From: Eubacterium sp.
GTDB taxonomy: Bacteria > Bacillota > Clostridia > Lachnospirales > Lachnospiraceae
DNA: 64,000 nt
Reading direction: 5' to 3'
Assembly (NCBI GenBank): GCA_017420535.1
Contig: JAFOIV010000113.1
Location: 1-64,000 of the forward strand
Shown here: in pieces, positions 1-7,997 of the stretch
How positions within the stretch are numbered: the stretch's first letter is position 1
Layout: each line of letters opens with the position of its first letter
Notes under the pieces: generated by a model
The model's input: only the letters and a program-made list of their open reading frames with translations
Databases searched by the model: none
What the model was told of the DNA's origin: nothing
Made by a program: the position numbers and the translations under genes

Positions 1-2
1 CA

Positions 3-464
3 GAGTCAGGACTTTACTACTTAAGAGCCAGATATATGAATCCTGCAACAGGAACCTTCACCCAGGAAGATACCTATCAGGGAAATATCTACGATGCCCT
101 TTCCTTACATAAATACCTATACGCTCAGGATAATCCTGTAAGCTACAAAGACCCTACAGGAAATGATGTATCTTTTGTGGGACTTGTTACGACTGTCGGT
201 AGTTGGGCGATGGAAACGGCAGGAAAAATCTGGGCAGCTATTAAGGCAATAAAAGCGATTGTTACTTGGGAAGCTATTTCAGCCATTTGTACTGTCCGTA
301 GTTTGATTGACCAAATTAAAGGATTGCTAACCGCGAAAACATGGGAAGAGGGATTCGATAGTTTCTTTAGCTTAATTCTTACTGTATTAGGAGTTTTTAG
401 TGATTGTTATACATTGTCTCATACGTTTCAAAACTATTTACCGACAGAAGAATTTATAGCTTGA
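3..464 (+). CDS. RHS-repeat protein, C-terminal end only (5' cut by window edge)
   Basis: The open frame runs in from the left edge; the first codons read ESGLYYLRARYMNPATGTF, the conserved end of the RHS/YD-repeat core (YYLRARYY-P-TGRF), followed by the usual DPTGN-type motif near residue 54. RHS proteins form a shell around a variable C-terminal toxin tip. Here about 100 residues follow the core; they are hydrophobic and Trp-rich and match no toxin fold I recognise. The ATG at 36 lies inside the core motif, so it is an internal Met and not a start. No obvious immunity gene follows; the next genes are a toxin-antitoxin pair. Family is clear, tip function unknown. Confidence 0.85.
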   Translation, partial: ESGLYYLRARYMNPATGTFTQEDTYQGNIYDALSLHKYLYAQDNPVSYKDPTGNDVSFVGLVTTVGSWAMETAGKIWAAIKAIKAIVTWEAISAICTVRSLIDQIKGLLTAKTWEEGFDSFFSLILTVLGVFSDCYTLSHTFQNYLPTEEFIA

Positions 465-470
465 GTTGTG

Positions 471-499
471 TTGCGGATTGCGTCACAAATTGGTATAAT
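471..499 (+). promoter_or_regulatory. Promoter of the toxin-antitoxin pair
   Basis: A -35 like TTGCGG (471-476) and a perfect -10 TATAAT (494-499) are separated by 17 bases, placing transcription start about 30 bases before the antitoxin ATG. It starts just after the RHS stop codon, so the pair can be transcribed on its own. Confidence 0.55.
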
Positions 500-534
500 T
501 TAACTAAGAATAAGAAAAAAGGTGGTGTTTTGAT

Positions 535-837
535 ATGGCAGTTAAAACAGCAAACGTTAATTCACGAATGAGTATAGATGTCAAAGAAAATGCAGAAAAA
601 ATACTTGATCGTTTAGGTATTCCGCGTTCAGTAGCAATAGATATGTTTTATAGACAAATAATTGAACATAATGGTATTCCATTTCCGGTTACTTTGCCTG
701 TGAAGGTTCCGGCTAGAGATGAACTGACTGATGCTCAGTTTAATGAAATGATGGCTATTGGTTTGGAACAGGCAAAAGCAGATGACTCCTTTACAGTTAA
801 TGAAGTTTTTTCAGAACTTGAAAAAACGGAGGGATGA
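535..837 (+). CDS. RelB/DinJ-family antitoxin
   Basis: 100-residue protein with an N-terminal ribbon-helix-helix region (about residues 8-45, VNSRMSIDVKENAEKILDRLG then SVAIDMFYRQI) typical of RelB/DinJ antitoxins, followed by the common segment GIPFPVTLP. Such antitoxins bind DNA through the RHH dimer and neutralise the partner toxin with the C-terminal tail. A GGTGG ribosome site lies 10 bases before the ATG. The stop at 835-837 is followed four bases later by the toxin start, so the two are translationally coupled. The promoter directly upstream is probably autoregulated, as is known for the family. Confidence 0.85.
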   Translation: MAVKTANVNSRMSIDVKENAEKILDRLGIPRSVAIDMFYRQIIEHNGIPFPVTLPVKVPARDELTDAQFNEMMAIGLEQAKADDSFTVNEVFSELEKTEG

Positions 838-840
838 CAC

Positions 841-1173
841 TTGAAAAAATATACGGTTAAAATTACCAGACAGGCTCGTGATCATATAAGAGAAATTAAA
901 AAATATATCGAGCAAGAATTAGCTGCACCTGAAGCTGCATCTAATACTTTGGCTATTCTGAAAAAAGAAATTAAAAGCCTGGAAACAATGCCAGAGCGAA
1001 TAAAACTGACAGAGGAAGAGCCTTGGAGAAGTAGAGATGTACATCGTATGCGAGTAAAGAATTATTATGTTTATTTCTGGATTGACGAGGTAAACAGTAA
1101 GGTTCAAATAACTTCTATAATATATGTTGCCAGAGAACAAGCAAATCAGTTAATTCTTATGAAAATGGAATGA
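841..1173 (+). CDS. RelE/ParE-family toxin
   Basis: 110 residues of the RelE/ParE superfamily: basic N-terminal helices (ARDHIREIKKYIEQEL) followed by the beta-sheet core with VHRMRVKNYYVYFWID, where RelE/ParE toxins carry their Arg/Tyr-rich active or binding surface. The start is TTG at 841, chosen because GGAGGG (828-833) lies 7 bases upstream and overlaps the antitoxin stop. The helix-rich N-terminus looks more ParE-like (gyrase poison) than RelE-like (mRNA interferase), but the sequence alone does not settle which target is used. Confidence 0.8.
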   Translation: MKKYTVKITRQARDHIREIKKYIEQELAAPEAASNTLAILKKEIKSLETMPERIKLTEEEPWRSRDVHRMRVKNYYVYFWIDEVNSKVQITSIIYVAREQANQLILMKME

Positions 1174-1219
1174 TCTTTATGAGAGTATAGAGTAAATACC
1201 GTTTCATGGCCATAACATC

Positions 1220-1274
1220 AAAAAAGGAAAGGCACGAAAGCACACGTTTAGTGCGATCGTACCTTTTCTTTTTT
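1220..1274 (+). terminator. Terminator after the toxin gene
   Basis: An 18-base stem with a few G-U pairs (arms 1220-1237 and 1257-1274), A-rich on the left and T-rich on the right, with an inner GCAC/GTGC hairpin. The flanking A and T runs would let it work in both directions. Confidence 0.75.
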
Positions 1275-1404
1275 GGGCAGATGGCCCCCTTAGGGCATAT
1301 TACCTTACATGGTAAGTGTTATGTATATGATCTTATAGAAAAAAATAATAACAGTGAACGGAATATAGGAATAATCGCAATATAATAGAATACCCTAGAC
1401 TAGT

Positions 1405-1430
1405 AAAGCTGCCTTGGTTGGCAGCTTTTT
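1405..1430 (+). terminator. Rho-independent terminator
   Basis: Perfect 9-base stem AAAGCTGCC/GGCAGCTTT (1405-1413, 1420-1428) with a six-base loop and a T run. No gene lies between it and the preceding terminator, so it probably insulates the flavodoxin cassette from upstream transcription. Confidence 0.75.
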
Positions 1431-1447
1431 CAATAGTATAAAAAAGC

Positions 1448-1504
1448 TTGACACACAAAAGATAATATGTTACCTTTTTGGAAATGAGTAATATATTACC
1501 TTTT
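1448..1504 (+). promoter_or_regulatory. Promoter/operator region with direct repeats before the flavodoxin-MarR cassette
   Basis: A perfect TTGACA (1448-1453) is followed by two near-identical 16-base repeats, TAATATGTTACCTTTT (1463-1478) and TAATATATTACCTTTT (1489-1504), with their starts 26 bases apart. No good -10 sits at 17 bases. The repeats are candidates for the binding site of the MarR protein encoded at the end of the cassette; that is inference. Confidence 0.4.
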
Positions 1505-1533
1505 ACTTGGGTAGAAAGGATTGATGGTGAGAT

Positions 1534-2070
1534 ATGAAAACATTGGTGATTTATACATCTCAAACAGGATTTACAAAGAGGTATGCCGGATGGATATCTG
1601 AAGAACTAAATGCGGATTTATATGATCTTAACGATGCAAAGAAGAAAGCAGATAGCTTTTTTGAAACGTATGAAGCAATCGTATACGCAGGATGGTGTAT
1701 GGCAGGAAAGGTCGTTAAAGTAAACTGGTTTATGGATAAGGCGGTTTGCTGGAAAGGAAAAAGACTGGCTATAGTTGCAGTTGGCGCAAGCCCGAATGAT
1801 AACCCTGAAGTTGACGAGTTTTTAGATAATGTTATGACAGAAGAACAATGTCAGATAATGAAGGCATTTTACTGCCAGGGCGGTATCAATTATGACAGGA
1901 TGAATTTTTTTTCAAGAACATTAATGAAAATGTTTGCCAATGCTTTGAGGAATAATAAAAATTCTTCTGAAAAAGATAAGGAAAAGGGAGAAATGATTTC
2001 AAAATCGTATGATATTTCGGATAGAAAGTTTATAGAACCGGTTATGGATTATATAAGAGGAAATGGATAA
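1534..2070 (+). CDS. Flavodoxin-domain protein
   Basis: 178 residues with the flavodoxin phosphate-binding loop TSQTGFTKRYAGWI at residues 8-21 and a following alpha/beta flavodoxin fold (VYAGWCMAG, LAIVAVGASPND). It resembles the flavodoxin_5/HemG-like group that binds FMN and shuttles electrons or acts as an NADPH-type flavin reductase. It overlaps the next gene by one base (TAATG) and heads a three-gene cassette with a membrane protein and a MarR regulator, suggesting a stress- or compound-inducible redox function. The electron partner cannot be read from the sequence. Confidence 0.8.
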   Translation: MKTLVIYTSQTGFTKRYAGWISEELNADLYDLNDAKKKADSFFETYEAIVYAGWCMAGKVVKVNWFMDKAVCWKGKRLAIVAVGASPNDNPEVDEFLDNVMTEEQCQIMKAFYCQGGINYDRMNFFSRTLMKMFANALRNNKNSSEKDKEKGEMISKSYDISDRKFIEPVMDYIRGNG

Positions 2071-2954
2071 TGAGTAGGAAAAAAATAGTTGTGATTTTAT
2101 CTGTTATTGTTATCGTGTTTTCTTTAATATGTTCTGTATTACCGCTTATAACAAGTGGCGAATTGGCAGAAAAAACAGTGATCTCAACCTTCGGTGAAAC
2201 GGTAACTCTTTATGGGAAGGGGCTGTATGCAAGAAACTCAGTTTCAAGTGCGGTACAGGCAATAGCGCAGGATATGGTGACTCTCTTTCTGATCGTGCCT
2301 GGAATGATAGTGGCACTGATTCTGATCAGGAAAGAGAAAGTGATAGGAAATTTCCTTTTAACAGGGTTATTTGGTTATATGTTATATACATATATGAGTT
2401 ATGCATTTCTGATGTTCTATAATGATCTGTTTTTATTATATGTTGCAAATATGACTCTATCATTTTATGGTTTTGTGCTTTGTGTTATGATGCTTCTTGA
2501 GGATGCAAGAGTTGAATGCTTAAAATCGAATATGCCAATAAAAGGAATGAGGATATTTCTTATTATTTCCGGTGTTATGATATTCTTGATGTGGATTGGC
2601 AGGATTGTTCCGACTATAGGAAATGACACAGCTCCGGTTGGTCTGGATAACTGTACAACGCTGGTTATACAGGCTATGGATATAGGAATAATAGTACCGG
2701 CGTGTTTTGTGACAGCATATCTTCTGAGGATAAAACATAAGCTGGGATATGTTCTAGGACCGGTGATGATTGTTAAGGCTGTGACACTGGTGACAGCAGT
2801 TATGGCAATGGCTATATGTATGAAACTATCAGGTGTGGAAGTAGAGATGGCGTCATTTCTTATATTTTGGCCAATATGTATTGCATCATATTTTTATTTT
2901 TTCCTGACCATGAAAAGAATCGCGGATACAAAGAAGAATCAATTGGGGAGATAA
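2070..2954 (+). CDS. Polytopic membrane protein of unknown function
   Basis: 294 residues, nearly all hydrophobic, with an N-terminal membrane segment, an external-looking loop (about residues 28-65) and roughly seven further membrane spans. I do not recognise the family. The ATG overlaps the flavodoxin stop, and the MarR start follows two bases after its own stop, so the three proteins are made from one message. A role as a membrane redox or transport partner of the flavodoxin is possible but not shown. Confidence 0.6.
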   Translation: MSRKKIVVILSVIVIVFSLICSVLPLITSGELAEKTVISTFGETVTLYGKGLYARNSVSSAVQAIAQDMVTLFLIVPGMIVALILIRKEKVIGNFLLTGLFGYMLYTYMSYAFLMFYNDLFLLYVANMTLSFYGFVLCVMMLLEDARVECLKSNMPIKGMRIFLIISGVMIFLMWIGRIVPTIGNDTAPVGLDNCTTLVIQAMDIGIIVPACFVTAYLLRIKHKLGYVLGPVMIVKAVTLVTAVMAMAICMKLSGVEVEMASFLIFWPICIASYFYFFLTMKRIADTKKNQLGR

Positions 2955-2956
2955 AG

Positions 2957-3433
2957 ATGACTATTGAAGACGTTTGTAAAAATGAAAATATAGATTTTAC
3001 CGGAATACCATCCAGTTATTATCTGCTTGGACTTATTAGTGCGTTTGAAAATCGATTCCAGGCTATGGCCGACAGTACCATGAATGAAATAAGCTGGAAA
3101 CAGTTTTTTGCTATTATATGCATTAATATGTGTAAAGAACCGCCTACATTAAAGGAGCTTTCAGATATTCTTGGGAGTTCTCATCAGAATGTTAAACAGA
3201 TACTCTTAAAGCTTGAAAAGAAGAAATTTATAGAGTTTCAGACTGATGAGTCTGATAAGAGAAAACAGCGAATCGTACTCACTGATCATTGTAGAGAGTT
3301 CTGCGAGAAAAATGATGAGATGAGTATGATTTTAATGGAAAAGATGTTTGAGGGCATACCTGAGAAAGATATAGTAACCACGATTCAGACAATTACGAAG
3401 ATAGAGAAGAATCTGAGAGGAATAGTTTCATGA
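2957..3433 (+). CDS. MarR-family transcriptional regulator
   Basis: 158 residues with the MarR winged helix-turn-helix: PPTLKELSDILGSSHQNVKQILLKLEKKKFIEFQTDESDKRKQRIVLT (helices 3-4 then the wing with DKRKQRI). The frame is open further upstream, but the ATG at 2957 is preceded by GGGGAG (2945-2950) and gives a normal MarR length. MarR proteins dimerise and repress their own operon until a ligand or oxidant releases them. The direct repeats upstream of the flavodoxin gene are the natural candidate operator. Confidence 0.85.
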   Translation: MTIEDVCKNENIDFTGIPSSYYLLGLISAFENRFQAMADSTMNEISWKQFFAIICINMCKEPPTLKELSDILGSSHQNVKQILLKLEKKKFIEFQTDESDKRKQRIVLTDHCREFCEKNDEMSMILMEKMFEGIPEKDIVTTIQTITKIEKNLRGIVS

Positions 3434-3467
3434 AATCTTTGAAATCTAAATTTCTCTAGCCTTTAGA

Positions 3468-3516
3468 TATACAGGCGAATGCTACGATGCCCTTTCCTTT
3501 TTTGGATAGATGGCCC
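3468..3516 (+). pseudogene. Short RHS-core scar
   Basis: Bases around 3468-3505 read YTGECYDALSFFG then stop. This parallels the RHS core at the window start (YQGNIYDALSLHK), and 17 bases, CTACGATGCCCTTTCCT, are identical to 90-106. The fragment is far too short to be functional and is probably left from recombination between RHS copies. It continues into the 19-base element shared with 1269-1287. Confidence 0.6.
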
Positions 3517-3601
3517 ATTCATCACTTCTTTTTTGTATCAAGACAGTTTTAAGGTAAAGTGATGAGGAGGCTCAAAAATAAAGAAAAAATTAATATAATC
3601 G

Positions 3602-3654
3602 AACCCCCGTTTGTGATACAATAGAAGTAACTATTTTTACGAACGGGGGTTTTT
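3602..3654 (+). terminator. Terminator hairpin spanning the next gene's promoter
   Basis: Arms AACCCCCGTT (3602-3611) and AACGGGGGTT (3642-3651) form a perfect 10-base stem, extendable by five pairs with wobbles, followed by TTTT. The -10 of the next gene lies in the loop and the GGGGG ribosome site lies in the right arm. RNA from the MarR cassette can fold it; RNA started at the internal promoter cannot. Confidence 0.6.
3614..3622 (+). promoter_or_regulatory. Extended -10 promoter of the AI-2E-family permease
   Basis: TGATACAAT is an extended -10 (TGn plus TACAAT at 3617-3622); no convincing -35 is present, as is common with extended -10 promoters. Transcription would begin near 3629, giving a leader of about 30 bases. 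Confidence 0.5.
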
Positions 3655-3658
3655 CGCT

Positions 3659-5020
3659 TTGAAAAACAGGTTTAACAAAGATGACTTAAAAAAAGGTATG
3701 ATACTCACTTTTTCGCTTTGTTGTGTTGTTCTTTTCAACATACTGCTTGGAAAGATTGGCGTTATCTTCAAGGCGTTAGGTACATTTGCAAAAGCACTTG
3801 TTCCATTTTTTATCGGATGTGCTCTTGCATTTCTTTTAAATCCCGTACATACATTATTACAGAAAGCTTTTACTGATTTATATAAAAAGATGAAGAAGAC
3901 CGATAAATGTAACAAAAAGTGGCCTAATATCATGGCGGTTACGTTTACTATGCTTATCTTCTTTGCTTTGATAGCCGGACTTCTGATCATACTTATTCCT
4001 GAATTAAAGGACAGTATATTAAAGTTTTATAATAAGATTCCTCAATATATTACCAATACTGAGGAATGGGCTGTTAAAGTGCTTAAGAACAATCATGATA
4101 TGGAAGTTCTGATCAGTAATTATTTAAGTGATTTTGAGGTGTCAGTCACAAAATTCCTTAATGATAAGATCATCCCTAATATGGATACCATTGTTACAAC
4201 GGTTTCTAGTGGTATTATTGGAGGTGTTAAGATAGTTATTGATTTTGCAATAGGATGTATTGTTGCAGTTTATATCTTGGGATCAAAGGCTAAGCTTTCA
4301 GCTCAGGGCAAAAAATGGATCTTTTCTTTCTGTGGTAAAAAGAAGGGCACTCATGCACTGGAAGTTTTTGATTATGTGAATTCGGTATTTGGTGGATTTA
4401 TCAATGGTAAGATAGTTGATTCCATCATTATCGGAATATTATGTGCCATATTCTGTAAGACTGTTGGAATGCCATATGCAACACTTATAAGTGTTGTTAT
4501 CGGATTTACCAATATCATTCCATTCTTTGGACCATTTATCGGAGCAATACCATCTGCGTTACTGGTGTTAGTGGAAAGTCCAAAGATGTGCATAGTATTT
4601 GTTATATTTATCCTTATCCTTCAGCAGTTTGATGGAAATATCCTTGGACCACTTATTCTTGGCGATTCCACTGGACTTAGCGGACTTTGGGTATTATTTG
4701 CTATTATTGTAGGTGGAGATCTCTTTGGATTCCCGGGAATGATCCTTGGTGTTCCGGTATTTGCTTGTTTCTATACACTTCTTACTATCATACTTCGTGA
4801 CAGTTTAAAGAAGAAGGGACTTACAAATGCTACAGATTATTATACCGATCTAAGGGGATTTGATGCAGATGGAAATCCTATAAAGGGACCTAAGAAAAAG
4901 AGGGAATCTGCAAAGAAGAGAAAGAAGAGAATGCTTGCCGCTGCGGCTTTAGAACTTGCAAAGGAAAAGGCAGAGGAATTTACACATAAATCTGATTCAA
5001 AAACAGATGAAGATAAATAA
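3659..5020 (+). CDS. AI-2E family transporter (YtvI/PerM-like permease)
   Basis: 453 residues of the AI-2E/PerM family (PF01594): hydrophobic pairs near residues 12-60 and 85-110, a long soluble loop (about 110-185), then the conserved C-terminal bundle with FINGKIVDSIIIGILC, GFTNIIPFFGPFIGAIP and GPLILGDSTGLSGLWV, followed by a Lys/Arg-rich cytoplasmic tail. Family members export peptides, quorum-type molecules or ions; the substrate here is unknown. The start is TTG at 3659, eight bases after GGGGG; the alternative ATG 13 codons later lacks a ribosome site and would shorten the first segment. Confidence 0.85.
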   Translation: MKNRFNKDDLKKGMILTFSLCCVVLFNILLGKIGVIFKALGTFAKALVPFFIGCALAFLLNPVHTLLQKAFTDLYKKMKKTDKCNKKWPNIMAVTFTMLIFFALIAGLLIILIPELKDSILKFYNKIPQYITNTEEWAVKVLKNNHDMEVLISNYLSDFEVSVTKFLNDKIIPNMDTIVTTVSSGIIGGVKIVIDFAIGCIVAVYILGSKAKLSAQGKKWIFSFCGKKKGTHALEVFDYVNSVFGGFINGKIVDSIIIGILCAIFCKTVGMPYATLISVVIGFTNIIPFFGPFIGAIPSALLVLVESPKMCIVFVIFILILQQFDGNILGPLILGDSTGLSGLWVLFAIIVGGDLFGFPGMILGVPVFACFYTLLTIILRDSLKKKGLTNATDYYTDLRGFDADGNPIKGPKKKRESAKKRKKRMLAAAALELAKEKAEEFTHKSDSKTDEDK

Positions 5021-5051
5021 AGGGTTAAAAGACTAATAAGGAGGACTTACT

Positions 5052-5954
5052 ATGTCAGAAAGAACAGCTTATAACAACAAAGAGATGCTTGAGTGGACTG
5101 CATATTTTTCAGATTATATGAATACCAGTCCGGAAAAGATCAAGATGATCAACATTTGTGGCAAAGAGAAGAATATCATTCCAACTATTCAGACTCATAA
5201 AAGGGTTATGATATTTGTGGATTCTACTCATGAGGATCTTTTTTATGATCTCTGGGAGAAGGGGCTTGGTGATTATGAGGTCTGGTTTGCTGAAGGGCTG
5301 ATCCCAAATGATAATATTATGAAAGCACGTATTATGGAACTGGCTAATAAGAAGATCAAGGTGCCTTCAGTTGTATTTATCTTTAATGAAAATACCAGAG
5401 AAAGTTACCGCATCGGTATGAAGAATGAATTCTTCAGTAAAGGCACAGTAAAGTATGTTGGCCACGAGATCAGAGCTGTCATTATGAGTATGTTAGGGGT
5501 TGATACCCAGGATACCATTGCCATTGTAAGCGGTGAGACTATCGTTATTGAATCTGCATTTGCAGCACCTGATGGAACCATCATCGCAGTTGAACCGGAC
5601 GCACAGGATTTGCAGACTATGGAAGAAAATGTTGCCAAGTTCGGTCTTAACAACGTTCTTATAGTGCCTGATCTTTCAGATGAAAGCCTTGCAAAGATGC
5701 CAGTACCACGTCTTTCATTTATTGTTGCTACTAAGTATCTTGAAAGAGATATTGAGCGTCTCATAAAGAAAAACGATAAGATGCAGTTTGTCATCTATAC
5801 ATTGGAATTGGATGTACTTTCTGAAATTAAGGGAATCTTTGAAAGACATAATATAAAGAATATGGAAGTAACACAGATTACTGTCAGTAAGACTGATAAA
5901 AACAGCGTATTTGTTACACAGCCATCACCATGGCTTATAACAGGAGAAATATAA
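5052..5954 (+). CDS. Degenerate CbiE-CbiT (CobL)-like protein, probably not an active precorrin methylase
   Basis: 300 residues. About residues 30-115 resemble the C-terminal half of CbiE (INICGKEKNI, RVMIFVDSTHEDLFYDLWEKGL, WFAEGLIPNDNIMKARIMELA, VVFIFNEN). Residues 121-300 resemble CbiT (IGMKNEFFSKG, EIRAVIMSMLGV, ESAFAAPDGTIIAVEPD, MEVTQITVSKT). CobL/CbiET methylates precorrin-6/7 in cobalamin synthesis. Here the N-terminal CbiE SAM-binding part is absent, and the CbiT glycine-rich motif DIGAGTGS is replaced by AIVSGETI (157-164). The frame is intact with a good GGAGG site 8 bases upstream, and no cobalamin genes are near. It is probably a repurposed paralogue. Confidence 0.6.
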   Translation: MSERTAYNNKEMLEWTAYFSDYMNTSPEKIKMINICGKEKNIIPTIQTHKRVMIFVDSTHEDLFYDLWEKGLGDYEVWFAEGLIPNDNIMKARIMELANKKIKVPSVVFIFNENTRESYRIGMKNEFFSKGTVKYVGHEIRAVIMSMLGVDTQDTIAIVSGETIVIESAFAAPDGTIIAVEPDAQDLQTMEENVAKFGLNNVLIVPDLSDESLAKMPVPRLSFIVATKYLERDIERLIKKNDKMQFVIYTLELDVLSEIKGIFERHNIKNMEVTQITVSKTDKNSVFVTQPSPWLITGEI

Positions 5955-6002
5955 TAAGTGGTTGCTGCACACTCGTGACTTTATTCGTGTGAGGCTATAA
6001 GA

Positions 6003-6042
6003 CGAGACAGGTTGTAGTGATTAGTCACTACAACCTGTCTCG
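6003..6042. repeat. Perfect 18-base inverted repeat (hairpin without T run)
   Basis: Arms 6003-6020 and 6025-6042 are perfectly complementary around a TTAG loop. No T run follows, so it is not a classical terminator. It lies 41 bases before the histidine-kinase ATG and after the CobL-like gene. It may act as an RNA stability hairpin, a weak terminator or a protein-binding palindrome. Confidence 0.75.
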
Positions 6043-6083
6043 TGTTGCGAAAGAAGTAAAAGTAAAAAAAACAGGGGATTGGT

Positions 6084-7997
6084 ATGAAAAAATTAAATAA
6101 GGATTATTTGATGAGATTTATCATCTCATTTTTGATACTGCTAATAATGATTATGGTGACTTATGCCATTAATAAATCCAGTGTTCTTAGATCAGCGGGG
6201 ATAAAAACAGGATTAATCGACCTAAGCAATTGGGATATTGACAGTGAAATCTTTACACTTGATGGAGAGTGGAGGTTTTATCCTGAGATATTATGTGGCA
6301 ATCAGACGATAAGTGAAGCGCCAAGGTATGTAAATGTTCCGGAATCTCTTGGATATTCCAAAGACTATAATGTAAATACAGCAGAATATGGTACATATGA
6401 AGCTCAGTTTAAATTAAAAACTCCAGGGCAGTATATGTTATGTATTCCATATATTTCCAGCGCTTACAGATTATATGTGAATAATGAATATATAGGCGGA
6501 GTAGGACATGTCGCAACTAATAAGGAAGAAGAAGAGGGATTCCTTAAACCAAGTAATTATCTTATCAATGCAGACAGTACTGATTTAAATATAAAGGTTG
6601 AAATATCAAACTTTACTTGTATTAAAGGCGGAATAACAGAAGATATATATTTTGGTACAGTGAACAATATTTATAAATACACTACCAATAAAAACATAAA
6701 TGATATTTTGATGGTGGGTATATTAATAGGATTTGGAGTATTTCCGCTGCTTATCATAAGTAAATACAATAAGGGAAGATCAGGGTATTATTTTGCGGGA
6801 TTTTGTATTGCCAGTGCCGTATTTGCTTTTCTTATTAATCATAATATTGGAGGGATACATTTTGTATGTCTTCCGATTAAATTTATAGTAAAGGCGGAAT
6901 TTACGGCCTTTATCGTAATGCTGATATTTATATATGCATTTATAAAGAATGTATACCCTTCAGGAATAAAGAAGGATATATCTAATTGTTTGATATATAT
7001 CGATATTTTATATCTTATTCTTATTTTTATTTCAAACAAAAAGAAAATGCTGAATATAGTTGGTAATAGTTATTCCGTAATACTTTTAATCAATGCTATT
7101 TTCTGCATTTATATAATAGTAAGAGCAATGCCTAAAAAGAAGATCTATGCATTATTTTCATTTACAGGCATTATAGCTTTTCTTATTCTTGGAGGGTTAG
7201 AGATCATTGCTCTTGAAATGGGAGGAAGCATCAGATTTTATCTAAAGGACAATTTCTATAATCTTGGACTTTTGATATTTGTCTTATGCCATATCAATAT
7301 ATTCCTTATGGATATTGATCAGGCATATCTAAATGCTTCATATGCAGACAAGATGGAGATATCATTTCTTCATGCTCAGATTGCACCGCATTTTTTATTT
7401 AATACTCTTAATAATCTTTATGTTCTGATGGAAATGGATTTAGAAAAAGCCAGAAAGTTACTTATAAATCTGTCGGATTTTTTAAAGGTAAAGTATAGAT
7501 TTAATTATAAGGACTTTGATGAATATAGTCTTTTAGATGAGGTAGATTTTCTTAAATCATACACAGCAATCGAAAATTTAAGACGTGGCGATAAGATAAG
7601 GCTTTCCTTTGATTTTGAAGGTGTAAATGTATCAAGTATAAAAGGAGAAACAGACATTTTAACTAAAAAAATGTGGTTTGCTAAAGTAAAGTTTCAGCCT
7701 ATGATACTGCAGCCTCTGGTGGAAAATGCCATCAGGCATGGCTATAAATCTGAATTACTGGAGATTATGATCCATGTTAGCAGGGCGGGAGAATATCTTG
7801 ATTTTTTGATAGAAGATAATGGAGCCGGAATGCCGGAATTTAAAGTTAAGATGCTTAATAGATCCAACAGTCATGGAGTGGGAATTCCTAATATTAATTA
7901 CAGACTTTCAAAATATTGCGATGAGAAACTGATATTTGAAAGTGAGGAGCAAAAAGGAACAAGAATAAGATTTAGATATAGGATGGAGGAAGTGTAA
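6084..7997 (+). CDS. LytS-type membrane sensor histidine kinase (7TMR-like sensor)
   Basis: 637 residues. One N-terminal membrane segment (about 10-27) is followed by an outside jelly-roll-like domain (about 45-200, starting LDGEWRFYPEIL as in 7TMR-DISM or galactose-binding folds), seven or so membrane spans (about 210-410), then a His_kinase (PF06580) region with FLHAQIAPHFLFNTLNNL, His436 being the likely phospho-acceptor. The ATPase follows with LVENAIRHGY (N box) and EDNGAGMP (G1). Its stop overlaps the response-regulator ATG, so they form one pair. The ligand is unknown; the fold suggests a carbohydrate-like or cell-surface signal. AGGGGA lies seven bases upstream of the start. Confidence 0.9.
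   Translation: MKKLNKDYLMRFIISFLILLIMIMVTYAINKSSVLRSAGIKTGLIDLSNWDIDSEIFTLDGEWRFYPEILCGNQTISEAPRYVNVPESLGYSKDYNVNTAEYGTYEAQFKLKTPGQYMLCIPYISSAYRLYVNNEYIGGVGHVATNKEEEEGFLKPSNYLINADSTDLNIKVEISNFTCIKGGITEDIYFGTVNNIYKYTTNKNINDILMVGILIGFGVFPLLIISKYNKGRSGYYFAGFCIASAVFAFLINHNIGGIHFVCLPIKFIVKAEFTAFIVMLIFIYAFIKNVYPSGIKKDISNCLIYIDILYLILIFISNKKKMLNIVGNSYSVILLINAIFCIYIIVRAMPKKKIYALFSFTGIIAFLILGGLEIIALEMGGSIRFYLKDNFYNLGLLIFVLCHINIFLMDIDQAYLNASYADKMEISFLHAQIAPHFLFNTLNNLYVLMEMDLEKARKLLINLSDFLKVKYRFNYKDFDEYSLLDEVDFLKSYTAIENLRRGDKIRLSFDFEGVNVSSIKGETDILTKKMWFAKVKFQPMILQPLVENAIRHGYKSELLEIMIHVSRAGEYLDFLIEDNGAGMPEFKVKMLNRSNSHGVGIPNINYRLSKYCDEKLIFESEEQKGTRIRFRYRMEEV

Larger units (their letters stand above)
1174..1533. 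other. Intergenic region between toxin-antitoxin pair and flavodoxin cassette
   Basis: No gene is supported in these 360 bases. They hold two terminator hairpins (1220-1274, 1405-1430), a short inverted repeat around TTACC/GGTAA near 1302-1316, a 19-base element at 1269-1287 that recurs with two mismatches at 3498-3516, and the TTGACA box and direct repeats before the flavodoxin gene. Confidence 0.6.

Noticed and set aside
3659..5020. Autoinducer-2 exporter and quorum sensing
   Set aside because: The family name is historical; most members have other or unknown substrates and no lux or agr gene is nearby.
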